Numbered from the stretch's first letter, positions 28,308 to 45,233 are shown. The stretch is 64,000 bases of DNA from Amorphochlora amoebiformis (GCA_054601695.1 BAAHQB010000030.1:744001-808000); one strand, 5' to 3'. Notes: generated from the letters alone by a model not told the origin. Numbers and translations are program-made.

Positions 28308-28623
28308 AATACATTTATGTGTATATAATATGACTGCACATTTATATATATATATACTTTTAATACGCACAAATACTTAAAACCCCAACCATAACCGTAG
28401 TTTCGCCTGATTGTAACGTCCACGACAGAGGCTATATTTTTCGCGCCGTTCTACATGTATTGCGTTCTGTGCTGCTGCGGCTGGAATTCGGACTGGAGAA
28501 AGGCACAGGTCCGGAATAGACTTCGTGATGGGGTTTGATCTGGTTTCATGTGATTGATATGTTTTTTGGGATTTTTAAAATTCTGTATGGGTTCGTATAT
28601 GTATTTATATTTGTACATGTATT

Positions 28624-28681
<58 letters not shown>

Positions 28682-28768
28682 TATATATTTATAAAGATAT
28701 AATTGCATATATATACATATATATATATATATATTGTGATGTATATTATAATAATTCTTATTATATGC

Positions 28769-28807
<39 letters not shown>

Positions 28808-28978
28808 TATATATATATATATATATATGTGTGTGTATGTATGTATGTATATGTATATATCGTATGTCAGAGGAGGTTGAGGAAGAGGAAAGATGAAAAC
28901 TGGGTGGTAAATGAAAGGATAGAAATTGATATTCTAACCAAGCATTGGATAAAGGTAGGTGTCACCCATGTATGAAAC

Positions 28979-29014
<36 letters not shown>

Positions 29015-30673
29015 GTACATGAAAGGTGTATATATATAATATATGTATGTATAAAAGACATACTGCATTTTCAAACAGATATTTGCATACACACATGTCT
29101 GTACACACATGTACACGCATACAGGTCGACGAGGAATGCAGAGTCGAGAGCTTTGATGTCGATGTACTTCGCTTTCACCCTGAGTTTGCTTCCGGTTGGT
29201 TAGTCAAAGCCGTCAATGACACTGAGGTAAACTCACCTCTCTCTGTCTGTCTCCTCTTTCTTTTGTTCTCTCCTATATCTCGCTCTCTCCCATCAACCTC
29301 TCTAGACCAACTTCTCCTTTCTCTCTACGTTTTCTCTATTTCTTTATCTTTCTCTTCCTGTCCTATCGGGGAAATATCGAATTTGGATTGTGTAGGTGAA
29401 GAATGACGAGCAATTTGAGAATACCATCAAGGTGGCTAAGACATTTAAGACGAGACCGACGATCACGGTAAAACTATACGCACATATTTACAGTTATAAA
29501 TATATACATATGTATACATGTGTGTGTGTTAGCAAGACATATGTATATGCATATATTCGTGTCTGTGAGTGGTGTGTTAATCAATTATAGATGAAAAGCA
29601 TGAAATGTATAAACATTCATGCGTGTACAAACGACATAAATATTATCAAACCTAACCGAATACAATCGACAGCTTTATTGACAGCTTTAGTGCCTCCGTT
29701 TTCACACATACATATGTAAGTACGTAGATATACAATAATATAAGTTATCAAACCCAACTAATACAACAGCTTCATTGCATACGTTCTCGCACGGTTCAGC
29801 GACATCAGACTAGAGAGTTGATATTTGACTCGAATGAGGTCTCCCTTCCAACACGTATCTTTACCTCTCTGTTTTTCGCCCTCTTTCTTTTCCCGCCCTC
29901 TCTCTTTTCATCTGTATCTTTCTTAATGTCTCTGTCTTTTCTCTCTCTCTCTTTCCTTCCACCTTTCATTTCCTCTTTCTCTGTCCCAGTCTCATCTGTT
30001 CTTCTTCCGTTCATCCTAACCTTAGGTGGGCTTTGGTATTGATGACGAGCTTAATGTCACTGAGGTGATATACATTATACACTGTGTGTATATAAAATTT
30101 ATAATATATATATATATATATGTGTATATATAACAAATATATATATATGATACAATATGATATATGTATTTATACATACAATGTAGAATGTATTCATATA
30201 CAGCATATATATATATATATATGGTGTAATATGATGTGTGTATTTAATCATGTAATGTATACTATACTAAATAAATAAATAAATAAATATATATATATAT
30301 ATGTGTACACATTAATTAATACAGATTCCAAAGACGGACTGCGGTCCAGGCGGCAAGATTGTACAAGTAGGATGGATTATCCTAGAGGTTCTAACCCTTC
30401 CCTCCACTCTAATCATAACCCTATCTCTACCTAGGTCTTTTCTCCAACTTTAACCCCAACCCCGTCACTACTTCGAACCCTACCCCTTCTCTTATCCCAA
30501 CTAGAATAGTTACATGGATTTGCGAAGATACTGATTCAGAACGTGTGTTTTGTGTGTGCTCTTCTATGCTTGTTTCCTTGGGTTTGCTGTATTTGTGTTG
30601 GGGTATCCTACTGGTTAAATTGCACAGGTCGACAACCAGAAGGTTTGTTTTACACATATTTATGTATGTTGCG

Positions 30674-30716
<43 letters not shown>

Positions 30717-30777
30717 TGTGTAAGCGTGTGTGTGTTTGTATTTCATATATGTGTATCATATTCACTTAAATACATTC

Positions 30778-30821
<44 letters not shown>

Positions 30822-30919
30822 AAGTATGTATGTGTTTGTATTTCATATATGTGTATTATATTCACTAATATACATTCTATGTATATAGGTACATATTGTT
30901 TTCATTTATGTATACATAT

Positions 30920-30970
<51 letters not shown>

Positions 30971-31553
30971 GAATATATAATACAAATATGTAAAAGACAC
31001 ATATGTAGTATATATATATATGTATATATGCAATTGTAATACATATATATATAGAGGTACATATTGTTTTCACTATAATACACACATACATATATACACA
31101 TATACACACACATAATATGAATATATAATACAAATATGTAAATATTTACATGTACAAGGTTGACAGAAAATATGTAAAAGACACATATATACTATATATA
31201 TATATATATATACAATTGTAATACATACATACATGCATAATATATATATATACAGATATATATATATTATACATATGTATACATAAAATATACACTAAGG
31301 TGGATAAATATGAAGATTGTGTCCGAAAGTTTAACAACACCTTTCGAAAATCGCGAGAATATTCGGTACCTAACTCCCTCCGACATAATATGTATATATA
31401 TATATACGTGTGTATTATATAGGTCAGATTCCTGGTCCGAGATCCTCACCGAAGGAAAATCGTGCCTAAGGTAATTATTCATGTATATATTATGTAAAAT
31501 ATTATTTATATACAGATATAATATATATATATATATACATTATATATATATAC

Positions 31554-31586
<33 letters not shown>

Positions 31587-32557
31587 CAGACACATTTCAG
31601 TTATGTAATCACACAAATAAAAATACACACATATACGTACACATATTATACATATATCTATATATATATATATATATATATAATTATATATAAATGTATA
31701 TAATATATATATATATAATATTTGAGTGAAAACATGCGTGGATGTTTGTCTGTTTGCGTGCTTTCATGTTTTGTCCTAACACATTCTGTTGTACGTATTT
31801 CAAACACATATGGGACAAAGGAACTCGCCTCAATCAAGTCTGGCAAGCTTTTAGACGGACAAAAGAGGTACTTTTATATACTGATTTCTATTATACATAA
31901 TATATATATATATATATACAAATATATACATATATATATATTGATATATTATATATGTGTGTGTTTTAGTTAAATTCTATTGTACTACATTCTATTATAT
32001 CGTTGTACTACACTATAATGAAATCGACTTTACATATATACATCTACTACATATATTATATCAAAATATATAATGTATATAAATATATATACACATATAC
32101 AATGTAAATACATCATATACATTTGTGTGTATATATGTAGATATATGTTATATAGATATATACACACATATATATATGTATACATAATATATATACATAG
32201 AAAGAAATATACATACACACATACATACATAAGACATACATATATATATATACTAAATATGTATGCACATATATATATATATATAATAGGTATATGTGGG
32301 TGTGCATAATATGTGTATGTACATACAGAATCTACGTATACATTCTCATAAATACAGATCATAAATATGTACATAATATAGTCCTCTTTCGCGAGCGGAA
32401 TCCATCGACAAGTGGGACATCAAAGAGGTGCTTCTTTCTCGTCATCGCTTCCTCTATACCTCTCTCTCTCTCTCTTCTCTCTGGATTCTCGAAGAAGCAA
32501 CTTTCAAGATATGTAAATTTAACGATAGCAAATGTATGAATATGTACGTGTACATGT

Positions 32558-32593
<36 letters not shown>

Positions 32594-32854
32594 GCATATA
32601 TATATATGTAAATGTATATATATATATATACATATTATAAATATATATATACAATATATACATATAGATATATGTGTGTATGGCTTCTTCATCATATATC
32701 CCATGTAATAACCTACACTTCCTTTATATTATATTACATATATATATATATGTATATATATGTATCTATAATCGTAACATTTAGTGCAGGCACCCAAATT
32801 TTTACATATATAAAATATATTCATATTGTATACGTATATTCATTTATATGTATG

Positions 32855-32892
<38 letters not shown>

Positions 32893-33021
32893 TGTGAGTG
32901 TGTGTAAATATATTTATGTTTGTGTGTCTGTGGTGTTTATAGCCATTTGAACACCTCGAAGGTGAGGGAGACGACGTACATCCTAATGAAAGGCTCAGAA
33001 AGTAGAATATATATATATAGA

Positions 33022-33076
<55 letters not shown>

Positions 33077-33280
33077 ATTGTTTATATATATATATATATA
33101 TAATATACTTGTATAATATATATACATACATATATATATATATGTGTGTGTGTAATACGTAATACATATTGTATGTTGATTTACAAACATGTAAGCTTGT
33201 TACTAACGTATCATTAGTTATACGTATTAATAAAATTTTATTGTATATGTATAGTTTATAGATGAAATGTATACACATAA

Positions 33281-33312
<32 letters not shown>

Positions 33313-33316
33313 CATG

Positions 33317-33378
<62 letters not shown>

Positions 33379-34113
33379 AATATGTATGTATATATGTATG
33401 TACACAAAAGTACTTATATTCAGCGAGGCGAAGAAAGGACCACGGAAGGTTCTAATGGCTCAGCATAGGTACATAATATATATTATATATATATTTATAT
33501 ATATATTATACACATATATATATATATATATAAATGTGTCTGTGTGTGTATGTATATTAATATATATAATATGTGATATAATATATATGTATGTGCGTAT
33601 ATGTTCCATCAGGCGCATTCATAGTAATTCCTCACTTATGCTATCGCGACGTATGTTGAATATTTAAATGAATATTTAACTGTAAATACATAAATTTTAT
33701 ATATATATATATCTATATATATGTGTGTGTGTGCTTGTGAGTATGTATGTACATAATGGATAAACAATGTATCACTATGAACTTTCTTTGTATATGTAAG
33801 TTTATATTCATATGTTGATGTACACAAATTAATATTAATATATATATACATACAAATATATATATATATATATATAACATATCTATATTATATGTTTAGT
33901 TATATATGCATATATGTAAACAAATTTTATGTTTGTATACGTATAAATAAATAAATATATATACATATATATATATATATGTGTGTGTGTGTATATATAT
34001 GTGTGTATGTATTTGTATAAATATAATATATATATATATACGTTGAACAATAGGCATATATATATATGTGTGTGTATACGTATCCATATAAATATATTTA
34101 CACATATTAATAA

Positions 34114-34157
<44 letters not shown>

Positions 34158-34223
34158 ACATTTATATATGCTACATATAAAGAAGTTTATGTATGTATAC
34201 ATAATAAATAAATATATAGAAAA

Positions 34224-34260
<37 letters not shown>

Positions 34261-35230
34261 GCGCAAACACAGCGATTCTACGTCTGCCTTAGCTCCGGTG
34301 CCAACGCCCCGACGAGTTCGAACCAAAAAATCGAAAAAAGTATGTTGAGGATAAATAAACTGTTGATGCTAAGCGTGATTCGCACCCCCTCACACCTGAC
34401 ATGTGCACATATGCCCTCACACGTGGTGTATATGCACTTTCAGAAGAGGAGGGGACAGAGCTCGCCCGCCCATTCCAGGGCCAGGTCCCGTAGGAAGAAA
34501 AAGAAGAAGAAAGCTACGAGGTAGGAATATTCATGGCGTATGCTTCATATCTATCCAGTGATTAGATGTTGGTGAATTTTCTGCGCACGCTCAAATCATA
34601 GATACATATATATATATATATACATATATATACATATATATACATATATACATAGATATGTATATATATATATATATATGCATGCATTTATATACAGGTC
34701 AAGCACTGAGAACGAGAGGCGAAGGTTATATACCTAGACAAACTACAATAACACATAAAGAAAAATACATATCTCTATATGGGTGTATGTTTACATGTAA
34801 ACTATATGTGATGTAAGTACATGCAAGTGTGTATAAAATATGTATGAACGTAAATACACAGATAATATATATATATATACATATATAGATGTACATAGAT
34901 ATAAATACACACATATGTATATTATATATACGTATTTATATAAATATATATACAAATGTAAATATACATATATATATATATGTACATATCATCACATATT
35001 AAAATAATACATGTACTCACACATGCATTTAAAGAGAACATATTACGCGAAAAAACCAGTAATAAGAGCACTCCTTCTCCCTCGGCACTCAACAGATCGT
35101 CTCCCCATTTACGTCAAATCCGAACGTAAGCTTACGTAAAAATGAATGGATATAATTTTTTTACATGAAGAAATCATATAAATATATACATATATATATA
35201 TATATATATATGTGTGTGTATATAAGTATG

Positions 35231-35261
<31 letters not shown>

Positions 35262-35623
35262 GTATGTATATATGTATATATATGTAAATATATACATGTG
35301 TTTCTATATAAATATATACACATAAATGTACATATGCAGGAATAATGGACTGTCCATGTCATCGCTCATGATTAAAAAAGAGGGTAATTACTCATTAGTA
35401 TAAATATGTCCATGAACGTATGTTGATATATAATGTATCGATATATATTTATATTATATATATATATATATATAACTATATTTATGAATATATATATATA
35501 TATGTAGAAGTTTATATGTATATGGTTTAGTATTTAAATTTTAAATACTACATGTTAGTGTGTTCATGTGTGTGTTCTGCAAATAGAGAAGTATAATATA
35601 AAAAGTGAGGATTTGAGCATTTT

Positions 35624-35672
<49 letters not shown>

Positions 35673-36173
35673 GCACATGTATACACGTAACAAAGCATAA
35701 TGAATATGTATACACAGATACCATCAATACAATGAGCATTATGTCGGAATCATCGTCGGACATCGATAGTGAGAGGTGTGGTTGGGGTTAGAGTTGAGTT
35801 TAAAGCATGGGACACATATTTGTATGTTTTCACATTTTTGCATGATAATGACTGTTGTTATTATTACTATTACTGTTATTAATATTCATATTATCATATA
35901 ATATTTACTATTATCATTATTATTATCAATATTTTTAAGTACATAATATATTTATATTATATATATATATATATATACATCTGTGTGTACGTCTGTGTAT
36001 TTATATACACACACATATTTATTTATTTATATTATACAATCAAGGTTCTACATAATATATATATATATATGCATTGTACATGAGCTCCACAAGTATCTAT
36101 AGGGCTGTCTCTCTGCCCCTGGTCTCCCTCCCTCACTTTTCCGACTTTCTGTATATACATATGTATGTATATG

Positions 36174-36228
<55 letters not shown>

Positions 36229-36603
36229 TATATGTATATATATATACGCATGAATGTTATATATATATATATGTATATATATGCATATTATATACATATA
36301 TATATATATATATTAGTATATAAATGTAAACATTATATGTGTGTGTGTTTGTGTTTGTGTTGTGTTTGTGTTTGTGTGTGTGTATACATATGTACATTTA
36401 CACATAAAGGCCGCAAATGTCCCCTGGATTGCAATTGAACAACCCGAAGATGACTCAAAGTACCGGGTAAATAGATTCATCTAAGATGTATATATATATA
36501 TATATATATATATTGTATATATATATATATATGTGTGTGTGTGTATGTATATAAAATATACATATTTAAAATATCGTATGTGTGTATATATATATATTTG
36601 TAC

Positions 36604-36634
<31 letters not shown>

Positions 36635-37318
36635 CATATATTTCTATATTTATGCATTTATATATTTATATAAATACACAGTGGTGTGTGTTCATATGCA
36701 ACGATGTTAATTTCTAATAATTCAGCCCTATCTGCATGGATCTCTTTTAAATATAATATACAAATATAAATGTAACGTAAATATGTCTATATATAAAGCC
36801 TTACCTCTTCTATGTATATGCAATGTAAATGTAACGTAAATATGTCTATTAATATATATATATATATATATAGGTTACATATATTTACATAATGTACATT
36901 ACGTGTATCTCACAATTACATGGCATTCATAAATCACAACCACAAGATACACGCATACGGGGAATACCCACACAGATCGCTGAAGCCCATGGGCGCCGTT
37001 TCCATCCCCCAATCGAGGTCGAATCCATCGGACTTCGTTTCCGCCTTCAACTTTCCTCATTCTGGAAAGCCGCTCCACGACGGAGGAACCCCGGGGTCTC
37101 CTCGCAGAATCAGTATTCGAGAAGGTTTGAGCTGACTAGGGGTAGAGTAGTTTTGTGAGGGTGTGAGTGTGGTGAAGGTGAGACTAGAGCTTATGAATTG
37201 AGAGGGGGTAGTAGAGTTGTGGCTTTTTTTCGCCCGAAAATATTTAGGATTTGGATGGATGTATGTAAAGCGATGTTAGGACAATTAGGCCTTAGGATGT
37301 CATATATATATATATATA

Positions 37319-37361
<43 letters not shown>

Positions 37362-37519
37362 ACGTATGGTATGTCATATGCACACACCTATAATTGTATA
37401 TGAATCATCAGGGAGCGTTGCGAAGAGTGGAAAGGAAAAAGGAGAAGGAGAATGGGTATCCGAGGACAACGAACACACAGAAGAGGTGGAAATGTTAGAG
37501 AAAATTAGCACGGTGAGCG

Positions 37520-37566
<47 letters not shown>

Positions 37567-37792
37567 TATGGATATAAAATTATATTATATAAGAGAATAT
37601 ATATGTATATATAGAAATACATATATATATATATATATATAATATAATATTATATCTATGCTTTTGTATGTATTTATTACTATTAGCGTTTTTATTTTTT
37701 AATTTGCCAGATCAAGGATATGTCAATACGCATATATTTATGTATACATGCACATCAATTAGTTTTTTAGATCTCGGATACTTCAATATATA

Positions 37793-37832
<40 letters not shown>

Positions 37833-37965
37833 ATTAATATTTATATATATTATATATATTATTACATCAGATATCAGGTATGTCAAAGACTTTCACCGCC
37901 ATTCGTTGCAATCACAGAGAGTCTTCCTCGTTGACGGTCCAACGTGACGAGGTATAAACCGATAG

Positions 37966-38008
<43 letters not shown>

Positions 38009-38440
38009 GTATATACCTTAATCTATCTGTCACTCTCTCTCTTGGTTTATCCATGTCTGTCGGTGTCTTCGATCTCTGTCTGTCTTCACATTTATTTTTA
38101 AAAATAAATAAATAAATGTATATATACATATACATACACATACATGTAAACATGTATATAAATATATATATGTATATATATATATATATCTTCCCCTTTC
38201 TTGCCTATGTATACATGCGTTTACATACATATACATATATATAAATAATATGTATATATACAATATATATAAATTTATGTATATTTTATTCTATATATAT
38301 ATATGTATATGTGTGTGTATATATATGTATGTATGCATTGTATATATAGCAAATATGAATATATAATTATATCTTTAAATACATACAAATGTTTATTTAT
38401 AAGTGTGTGTGTGTGTGTGAGTATGCGTGTATTTATCCTG

Positions 38441-38489
<49 letters not shown>

Positions 38490-38648
38490 AAAAAAATTAT
38501 AAGAAGCATTCAAAGACATTCGATGGCTTAAAGGACATCCATGAACAAGGTGTATTAAGCTTATTAAGATTGAGTAATGCAGTAGAAGTTATGTAGGGTT
38601 GGGGTACATGATGAGGGAATGAATATGTACGCATGTGTACATATATAC

Positions 38649-38699
<51 letters not shown>

Positions 38700-39032
38700 A
38701 TCATAGTGAGCTATCCGGTACCGTCGAGCCTGAGAGATCAAAAGGAGAACCGGAAAATGAATACTTCGAGTGTACGTCATTACACTAACTATAACCTAAA
38801 TAACAATACCTTTACCCAAACTCTAAATTCTGTGGGAGAAAACTTTCTCATTATTTTGCCTGATATAATAATATATATATATATATTATATATATATATA
38901 TTATATATATACATATATACATATTATATGTGTGTGTGTATATGTATGTTTATATACCTATATTTGTATAATTGACATACGTTATAGGGGAGGATACAAA
39001 GTTACTCTCAGCGTCAGTCAAGAGAAATCAGG

Positions 39033-39117
<85 letters not shown>

Positions 39118-39232
39118 ATATATGTATGTATATGTATAATATATACATAATTTCACATATATATATATACATCTATGATATATAGTGTGTTGTGAGCGTA
39201 CGTGTGTTTATATGGATATATATATATATAGC

Positions 39233-39270
<38 letters not shown>

Positions 39271-39337
39271 CATATTATATATATGTCTAATATATATATA
39301 TATATCTGTATATATATATATATATATACGGTATTTA

Positions 39338-39369
<32 letters not shown>

Positions 39370-39474
39370 CGTGTGTGTGTGTGTTAAATATTCCTAACTG
39401 AAAACTAACAACAGTCCACGTCGTCTAGACTCGAGTAGCCATGGGTATCCGTAAGCCTCATTCTAATCTAACCT

Positions 39475-39528
<54 letters not shown>

Positions 39529-39987
39529 TATGTATATATGTATATATATATATGTATATGTGTACATATTCTGTGCGTATGTGTGCGTGTGTGTACACGT
39601 GTGTTTGTGTTCATTCCGCTTACAATACATAATCCTGACCCTAACCCAAATCCAGATCCTACTTGCATGTCCTATATAATATATATATAAATATAGGTCT
39701 GTAACAGATATATATATATACATGTAGGACGCGGTCAAACAGGAACTCCACTAAGGCTTCCAGAGAACCCAGTTTCAATGAGTGCCACCCGAACCCTAAG
39801 CCTAACCCTAATCCATACCCATAAAACTAACCTTCCTACCCAGCCTCCTCTATCTCTGTTCCTCAATCTTTACAGGCTATCCTAGTTTGAATATTATCTC
39901 GATATGAGCTATGTATATCAATATATATGTATATGTATATATATATGTAGAAATTATTTAAAACATATTGATACAAAATACGTATCT

Positions 39988-40029
<42 letters not shown>

Positions 40030-40030
40030 T

Positions 40031-40063
<33 letters not shown>

Positions 40064-40309
40064 CATAATGTATAATTGTACATATCCCCCACGCATGCAA
40101 CCCTAAACTTATTCTAATCCTAACCTAAACCGAAGTGTGGATGTAAAAAGTCATAACTGTAAACCTGGAATAGGTTGGATAAAGGAATGGGATATAACTC
40201 GCTTAGTGTTGGCAAAGGGACTTTATCGAGGAAAGGTGATACAAGAAATATATGCTGTGTAAATGTGAATGATTGTAATGCGTGGATGTATGTATTTTGT
40301 GTTTCCATG

Positions 40310-40344
<35 letters not shown>

Positions 40345-40580
40345 CATATATATATATATATATATGTATGAAAATATACACAAATATATATGTATATATA
40401 ATATATATATATATATATATATTAATTATGTATATATATATATATACCCATGTATATATATATATATATATACAATTATATAAATAAATATATACATACA
40501 TATATATATATATGTAAGTATAATGTGTAGATATTTCTAGTTTAGTTTAGTATTATAAAACATAAATATACATATACATC

Positions 40581-40615
<35 letters not shown>

Positions 40616-41032
40616 ATATGCGTATGTTAGTACAGTATGTATATGTACATAAAGAATATACATGTGTATATATATTCTATTGTATATACGTACATATATA
40701 TGTACGCATACATACACATACGTACATATATTATATATATATATATATATATCGATACATATATATATATATGTATATATATTTATATATATATATATAT
40801 ATATTATAATATATGTAAGTATAGTATCCGCCATTAGGAAGGGTCAAGTGTCAGGATATTGAATGGACACCCAGAAGCTCAGTAACAGATCAATCCACCA
40901 AGCATTCTAAGGATACCCAAAAAAGCGGGGTGGGTACAGTTATACATAGAATGTGTGCGCATGTGTATCTGTAAGATATCTCAAATGTGCGTATGTGTAT
41001 AAGTAGGATATACAGAATGTATATGCAACATA

Positions 41033-41068
<36 letters not shown>

Positions 41069-41843
41069 GCATACATATATATATATATATAGAAATACCT
41101 ATTAACATACATATGCATATATATATATATATACATTTGAAGATATCATAAATATTCATACATTAATATATATATATATATGTCTGTGTATGTATGTATC
41201 ACAGGCCCGAGAGCAATTTGTCAAGCATATTTCTAGCTTCAAAACACAGAACGTTGGTTTATTGGAAACCTTAAACTTATTTAATGGGGTAAAGTCGAAT
41301 GTCAGTCCCAGGTCCAGTATGTTAAAGCATTCGCGGCATCGAAAAGTGAGGGTTCATAATGTGGACATGCGAACACCATTCATGATTGTCATATAATGTA
41401 CTGTCTAGACTAATCGATCTGTGGACCTCGGAAATCTGCTCAAGGGCTACCGTATCAAGGCCGATGGGTAACGAAAAGAACATAAAAAATTCCGATTAGA
41501 ATTCAGGGTTCTTTTCTGTTTTTCGTCAGCTCGAGCAAACTTTCGAAATTTGATTCGTATTTTTTGTACGTGACAATCAAGAAATATATATATATATATA
41601 TACATATATGTGTGTGTGTATGTATATATACGTACATATACATATATATATATATATATGTATGTATGTATATACGGGTATGTATGCACATGCCTCAGCG
41701 AGAAGGGGATGTGTTCTCACGAACATAAGATAAAGTCGAAGTATCGACGCACCCGCAGAATTTCTGTCAACGTCGCTCAGATTGCAGCCATGTTTCGAAC
41801 CGAGGAGCGCTGCAGTACCCTACAGAGCTATACGTGTGTATAC

Positions 41844-41880
<37 letters not shown>

Positions 41881-43534
41881 GTATGTGTGTATATACCCCA
41901 GCGATAAGATGGGGATGAGTTCTCACGAACAAAACAAGATAAAGTCGAAGTATCGAGGCACGCGCAGACGTTCTGTCAACGTCGCTCAGATTGCAGCCAT
42001 GTTTCGAACCGAGGAGCGCCGCAGTACCCTACAGAGCTCCAAGCGTGAAATCACCCCGAAATTTGGGTATTTCAATGCAAAACATGCACCCCCAAAACCA
42101 GTCTTAGGGTATATGTAGTACATATTCTGTATGTGTTCTACATGTGCTGTATGAGTGTATCAAGTTCTGTACGATCTATCACATATATGAAATTCTAGAT
42201 ATTATATGTTTATCAGTTTCCCCAACCAACATTACCAAAATATCCCAACCCAGCTCAAACGGCCGCTCACGCTCAAATCAGAGCCTCCGCAACATCGTTG
42301 AGTCGAACGACCAGCCGGCGATTGGTGCTTGGGGCTCAGAGCAACTAGGCTCTTCGTTCCACGACAAAGTCAAGAACCGCATGCTCTCGGACTATGACCT
42401 CAATAAAAAAAAAAACTTTTCAAGAAGCCTTGAGACCAAGCGGTCAGAGAGCGTCGAGCCTGGCAGTCAGCTAAACGATCACCGCTCCTCTTCGGCAGAT
42501 GGATCGGCCCGTGGAGTGGAGCTGCCGCATGCAGCCGACTTGAACAGCGCGAACGTGCAGAACCGAGTAGAGAACCAGAAGTCCATAGGCCACATCGAGC
42601 GCCACCGCTCTGTGAGTGCCTTCGACGCGAATTCTATCGAGCGTCAGCAGTCTATGGGTCGCACCGAGCGTCAGCAGTCTGCGGGTCGCATCAAGCGTCA
42701 GCAGTCTACGGGTCGCATCGAGCGAAAGCAAACCCTGAGTCGCCTGAATCGCTCAACGACCTTCGATAAGCGAAGACGACGAGGCTCGAGTCTTAGTCCG
42801 AAGTGTCGCCGCACGTCGAAGAGTCCGGGGAACCGGCGGACGTCTGACTCGTCTGCTGAGTCGCGAGGCTCCGGGTTGATTCCAAATGTGCCAGACTCGG
42901 CATGTAAGCCGATGTCTAAGGGTGTGTTAAGGTACGAGATGTTTATGAATCCCTAGAACACATTCTTATACATATCTGTATATTTTTATAATATATATAT
43001 ATACATATAATATACAACATATACATACATATTACTTATATCTGTACATAAATGCAATAATAAAACACATATGTACAAGTAAATTATATACATTTATAAA
43101 TATGTTGTGTGTATAAAATATGCATTTGTGCATACATGTATATAAATATGTGTATATATTCAGGTATTTGTGTACTATATGTGTGTATATATATGTATTT
43201 ATTATGTGTGTATGTATACATAATATCTATAACTCTTCATATCAAACATAAAACCAGACGCTGCACCATTGGGGATGCAGACTTCGAAGCCTGCAGAACA
43301 ACCTCCGATATGTTCACGCTCTCCAAGATGAAGAAGTCCGCCCGTCGCTCTCGCTTCAGTGATGATACACGATCAAAGTCTGCGTCGTTTCTGTCGAGCA
43401 TGGATGAAGAAAGCCAGGAGCAAAAGTCCGGGGCACTTGAAAGAAAGTAGTTTTTGTATTCGAATTCGATAGATTCGGTTGGGATGGGTTGGGAATCTGT
43501 ATTATTTTATGTGTATGCAAATGTGTATATACAC

Positions 43535-43576
<42 letters not shown>

Positions 43577-43863
43577 CATACATTATATATTTACAAATAT
43601 ATTTATATATATATATATGTATAGATATATACATATATACATACATACATGTATGGATATAGATATATTTATATATATATATATAATATATATATATGTA
43701 TATATATACATATATATATATGCATAGAAATATATATAATATATGTATATATATGTATATATATATATTTACATCTACATATACGTATATGTAAATATCC
43801 ATGTACATTTAGATAAATATGTGTAGTTGCATGTATACTGTAAGTATGTTTATGTATATACAC

Positions 43864-43895
<32 letters not shown>

Positions 43896-44358
43896 GTATA
43901 ACATGTGCATGAAAATTCTTACAAACACACGCGCACGCGCACTATACTTACATATCTGTATAGTTTAACAAATAAATGTATAAATACACAATAGATCAAA
44001 ATGGGGCGTAGTTCGAAAGCTGATAAAGAGGGTTAAGAATATCACTAAGCAAGAAACAATAGAGGAACGGGATGAACGCCTCAAAAAAAACTTATTCAAA
44101 GCCGCATCAAAGGTATATATATATATATATATTATATATATATATATATTATATATTATATATATATATTATATATATGTGTATATGTATATATAAATCA
44201 TTAATCAATATTATAAATACCTATGTACATACCTAACTTCATACGTACCTAAATTTATATATATATATATGCTACATCATGGAAGTAACAAAATTTAGTT
44301 TATACGCTGAAAGATACTTATGATCGGTTAGATTTCCATCCTTACGAATGATAACCTG

Positions 44359-44420
<62 letters not shown>

Positions 44421-45233
44421 GTAACGTAAGAAGATATATACGCATGTAATTTATGTATCCATAGGCCAAGAAGCAATCAGGCAAAAAGAATCTTTGGGGC
44501 AAAGTTTTCAAGTCTTTTATTAAGATGGACAACGCTACCGAACCCCTGACATCCCCGACGGACACAGGCACCCGATCAGACCCAAGTGTCCCCAGAACTA
44601 GCTCGACAAGCTTCCGTCCAGACCAGAACGCGCGCTCTGGAAGACGAAAGAAGTATTCAAAGGACAAGAGGACACAGAGGATCCTCAAGCCTCAGCGGGG
44701 GTCGTTCTTGCGGAAGTCAGGAACTTGGAACGGCGAGACGAAGCTCGGGTCCCATGGAAACGCCAAGTCGTCGAATTCAAACATTACAACAGACGATGCT
44801 AAGGGCGCGACGGTGCTCAAGGGGTCAAACTCCCCGCCACCAAGGTCCAGGAGTCCGGTGAGGAATCGCATGGGCGCAAGGCAGAGGGCTCGAGGGATGG
44901 TTACGGGCGCAGACCCGCGGATGTCGGACAAGGACTTCTTCAGCGAGTTTCAGATGGCAGACGTCGCACCAGGGCCGACGGAGACCGAGCAGAAGAAGAA
45001 TGTGCATCCTTCGTTGACGCCGGTGATGATAGCCAGGTCTTCAAAAAGTCAGCTTGGGTCACCGAATTCGATTGCGATGATTAGTGCACCACCAGGTTTT
45101 GGGGGTAGGGGTTCTTGGCGTGTTTAGATAGGGACCGTTGATGTAGGGGTTCTACGTGAACGTATTCTGCAAGTGTACATATTTATTTTCCAGTACAGGT
45201 ACACGTGTATATAAATATAGGTATTATATTCAC

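Larger units (their letters stand above)
21843..28530 (+). other. Receptor exons: transmembrane region
   Basis: The first hydrophobic helix is exon 21843-21910 ([20 protein letters not shown]). Then come exons at 22561, 22819, 23105, 23289 (including [20 protein letters not shown], a pattern common after TM1 in REJ/polycystin-1-type proteins), 23999 and 24819. A second hydrophobic segment (LLLLFSERQ...[10 protein letters not shown]) is at 23999. A loop region runs through 25496-27142. Further helices are in 27499-27576 ([20 protein letters not shown]) and 28400-28530 ([20 protein letters not shown]). Exon 27728-27788 ([15 protein letters not shown]) lies between these. The exons near 25.0-25.2 kb are uncertain because one donor would have to be GC. 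Confidence 0.65.

Noticed and set aside
45096-45127. Receptor ending at the TAG at 45127 as the main form
   Set aside because: Both nearby donors join in frame to a well-formed final exon at 45500. Kept only as an alternative isoform.
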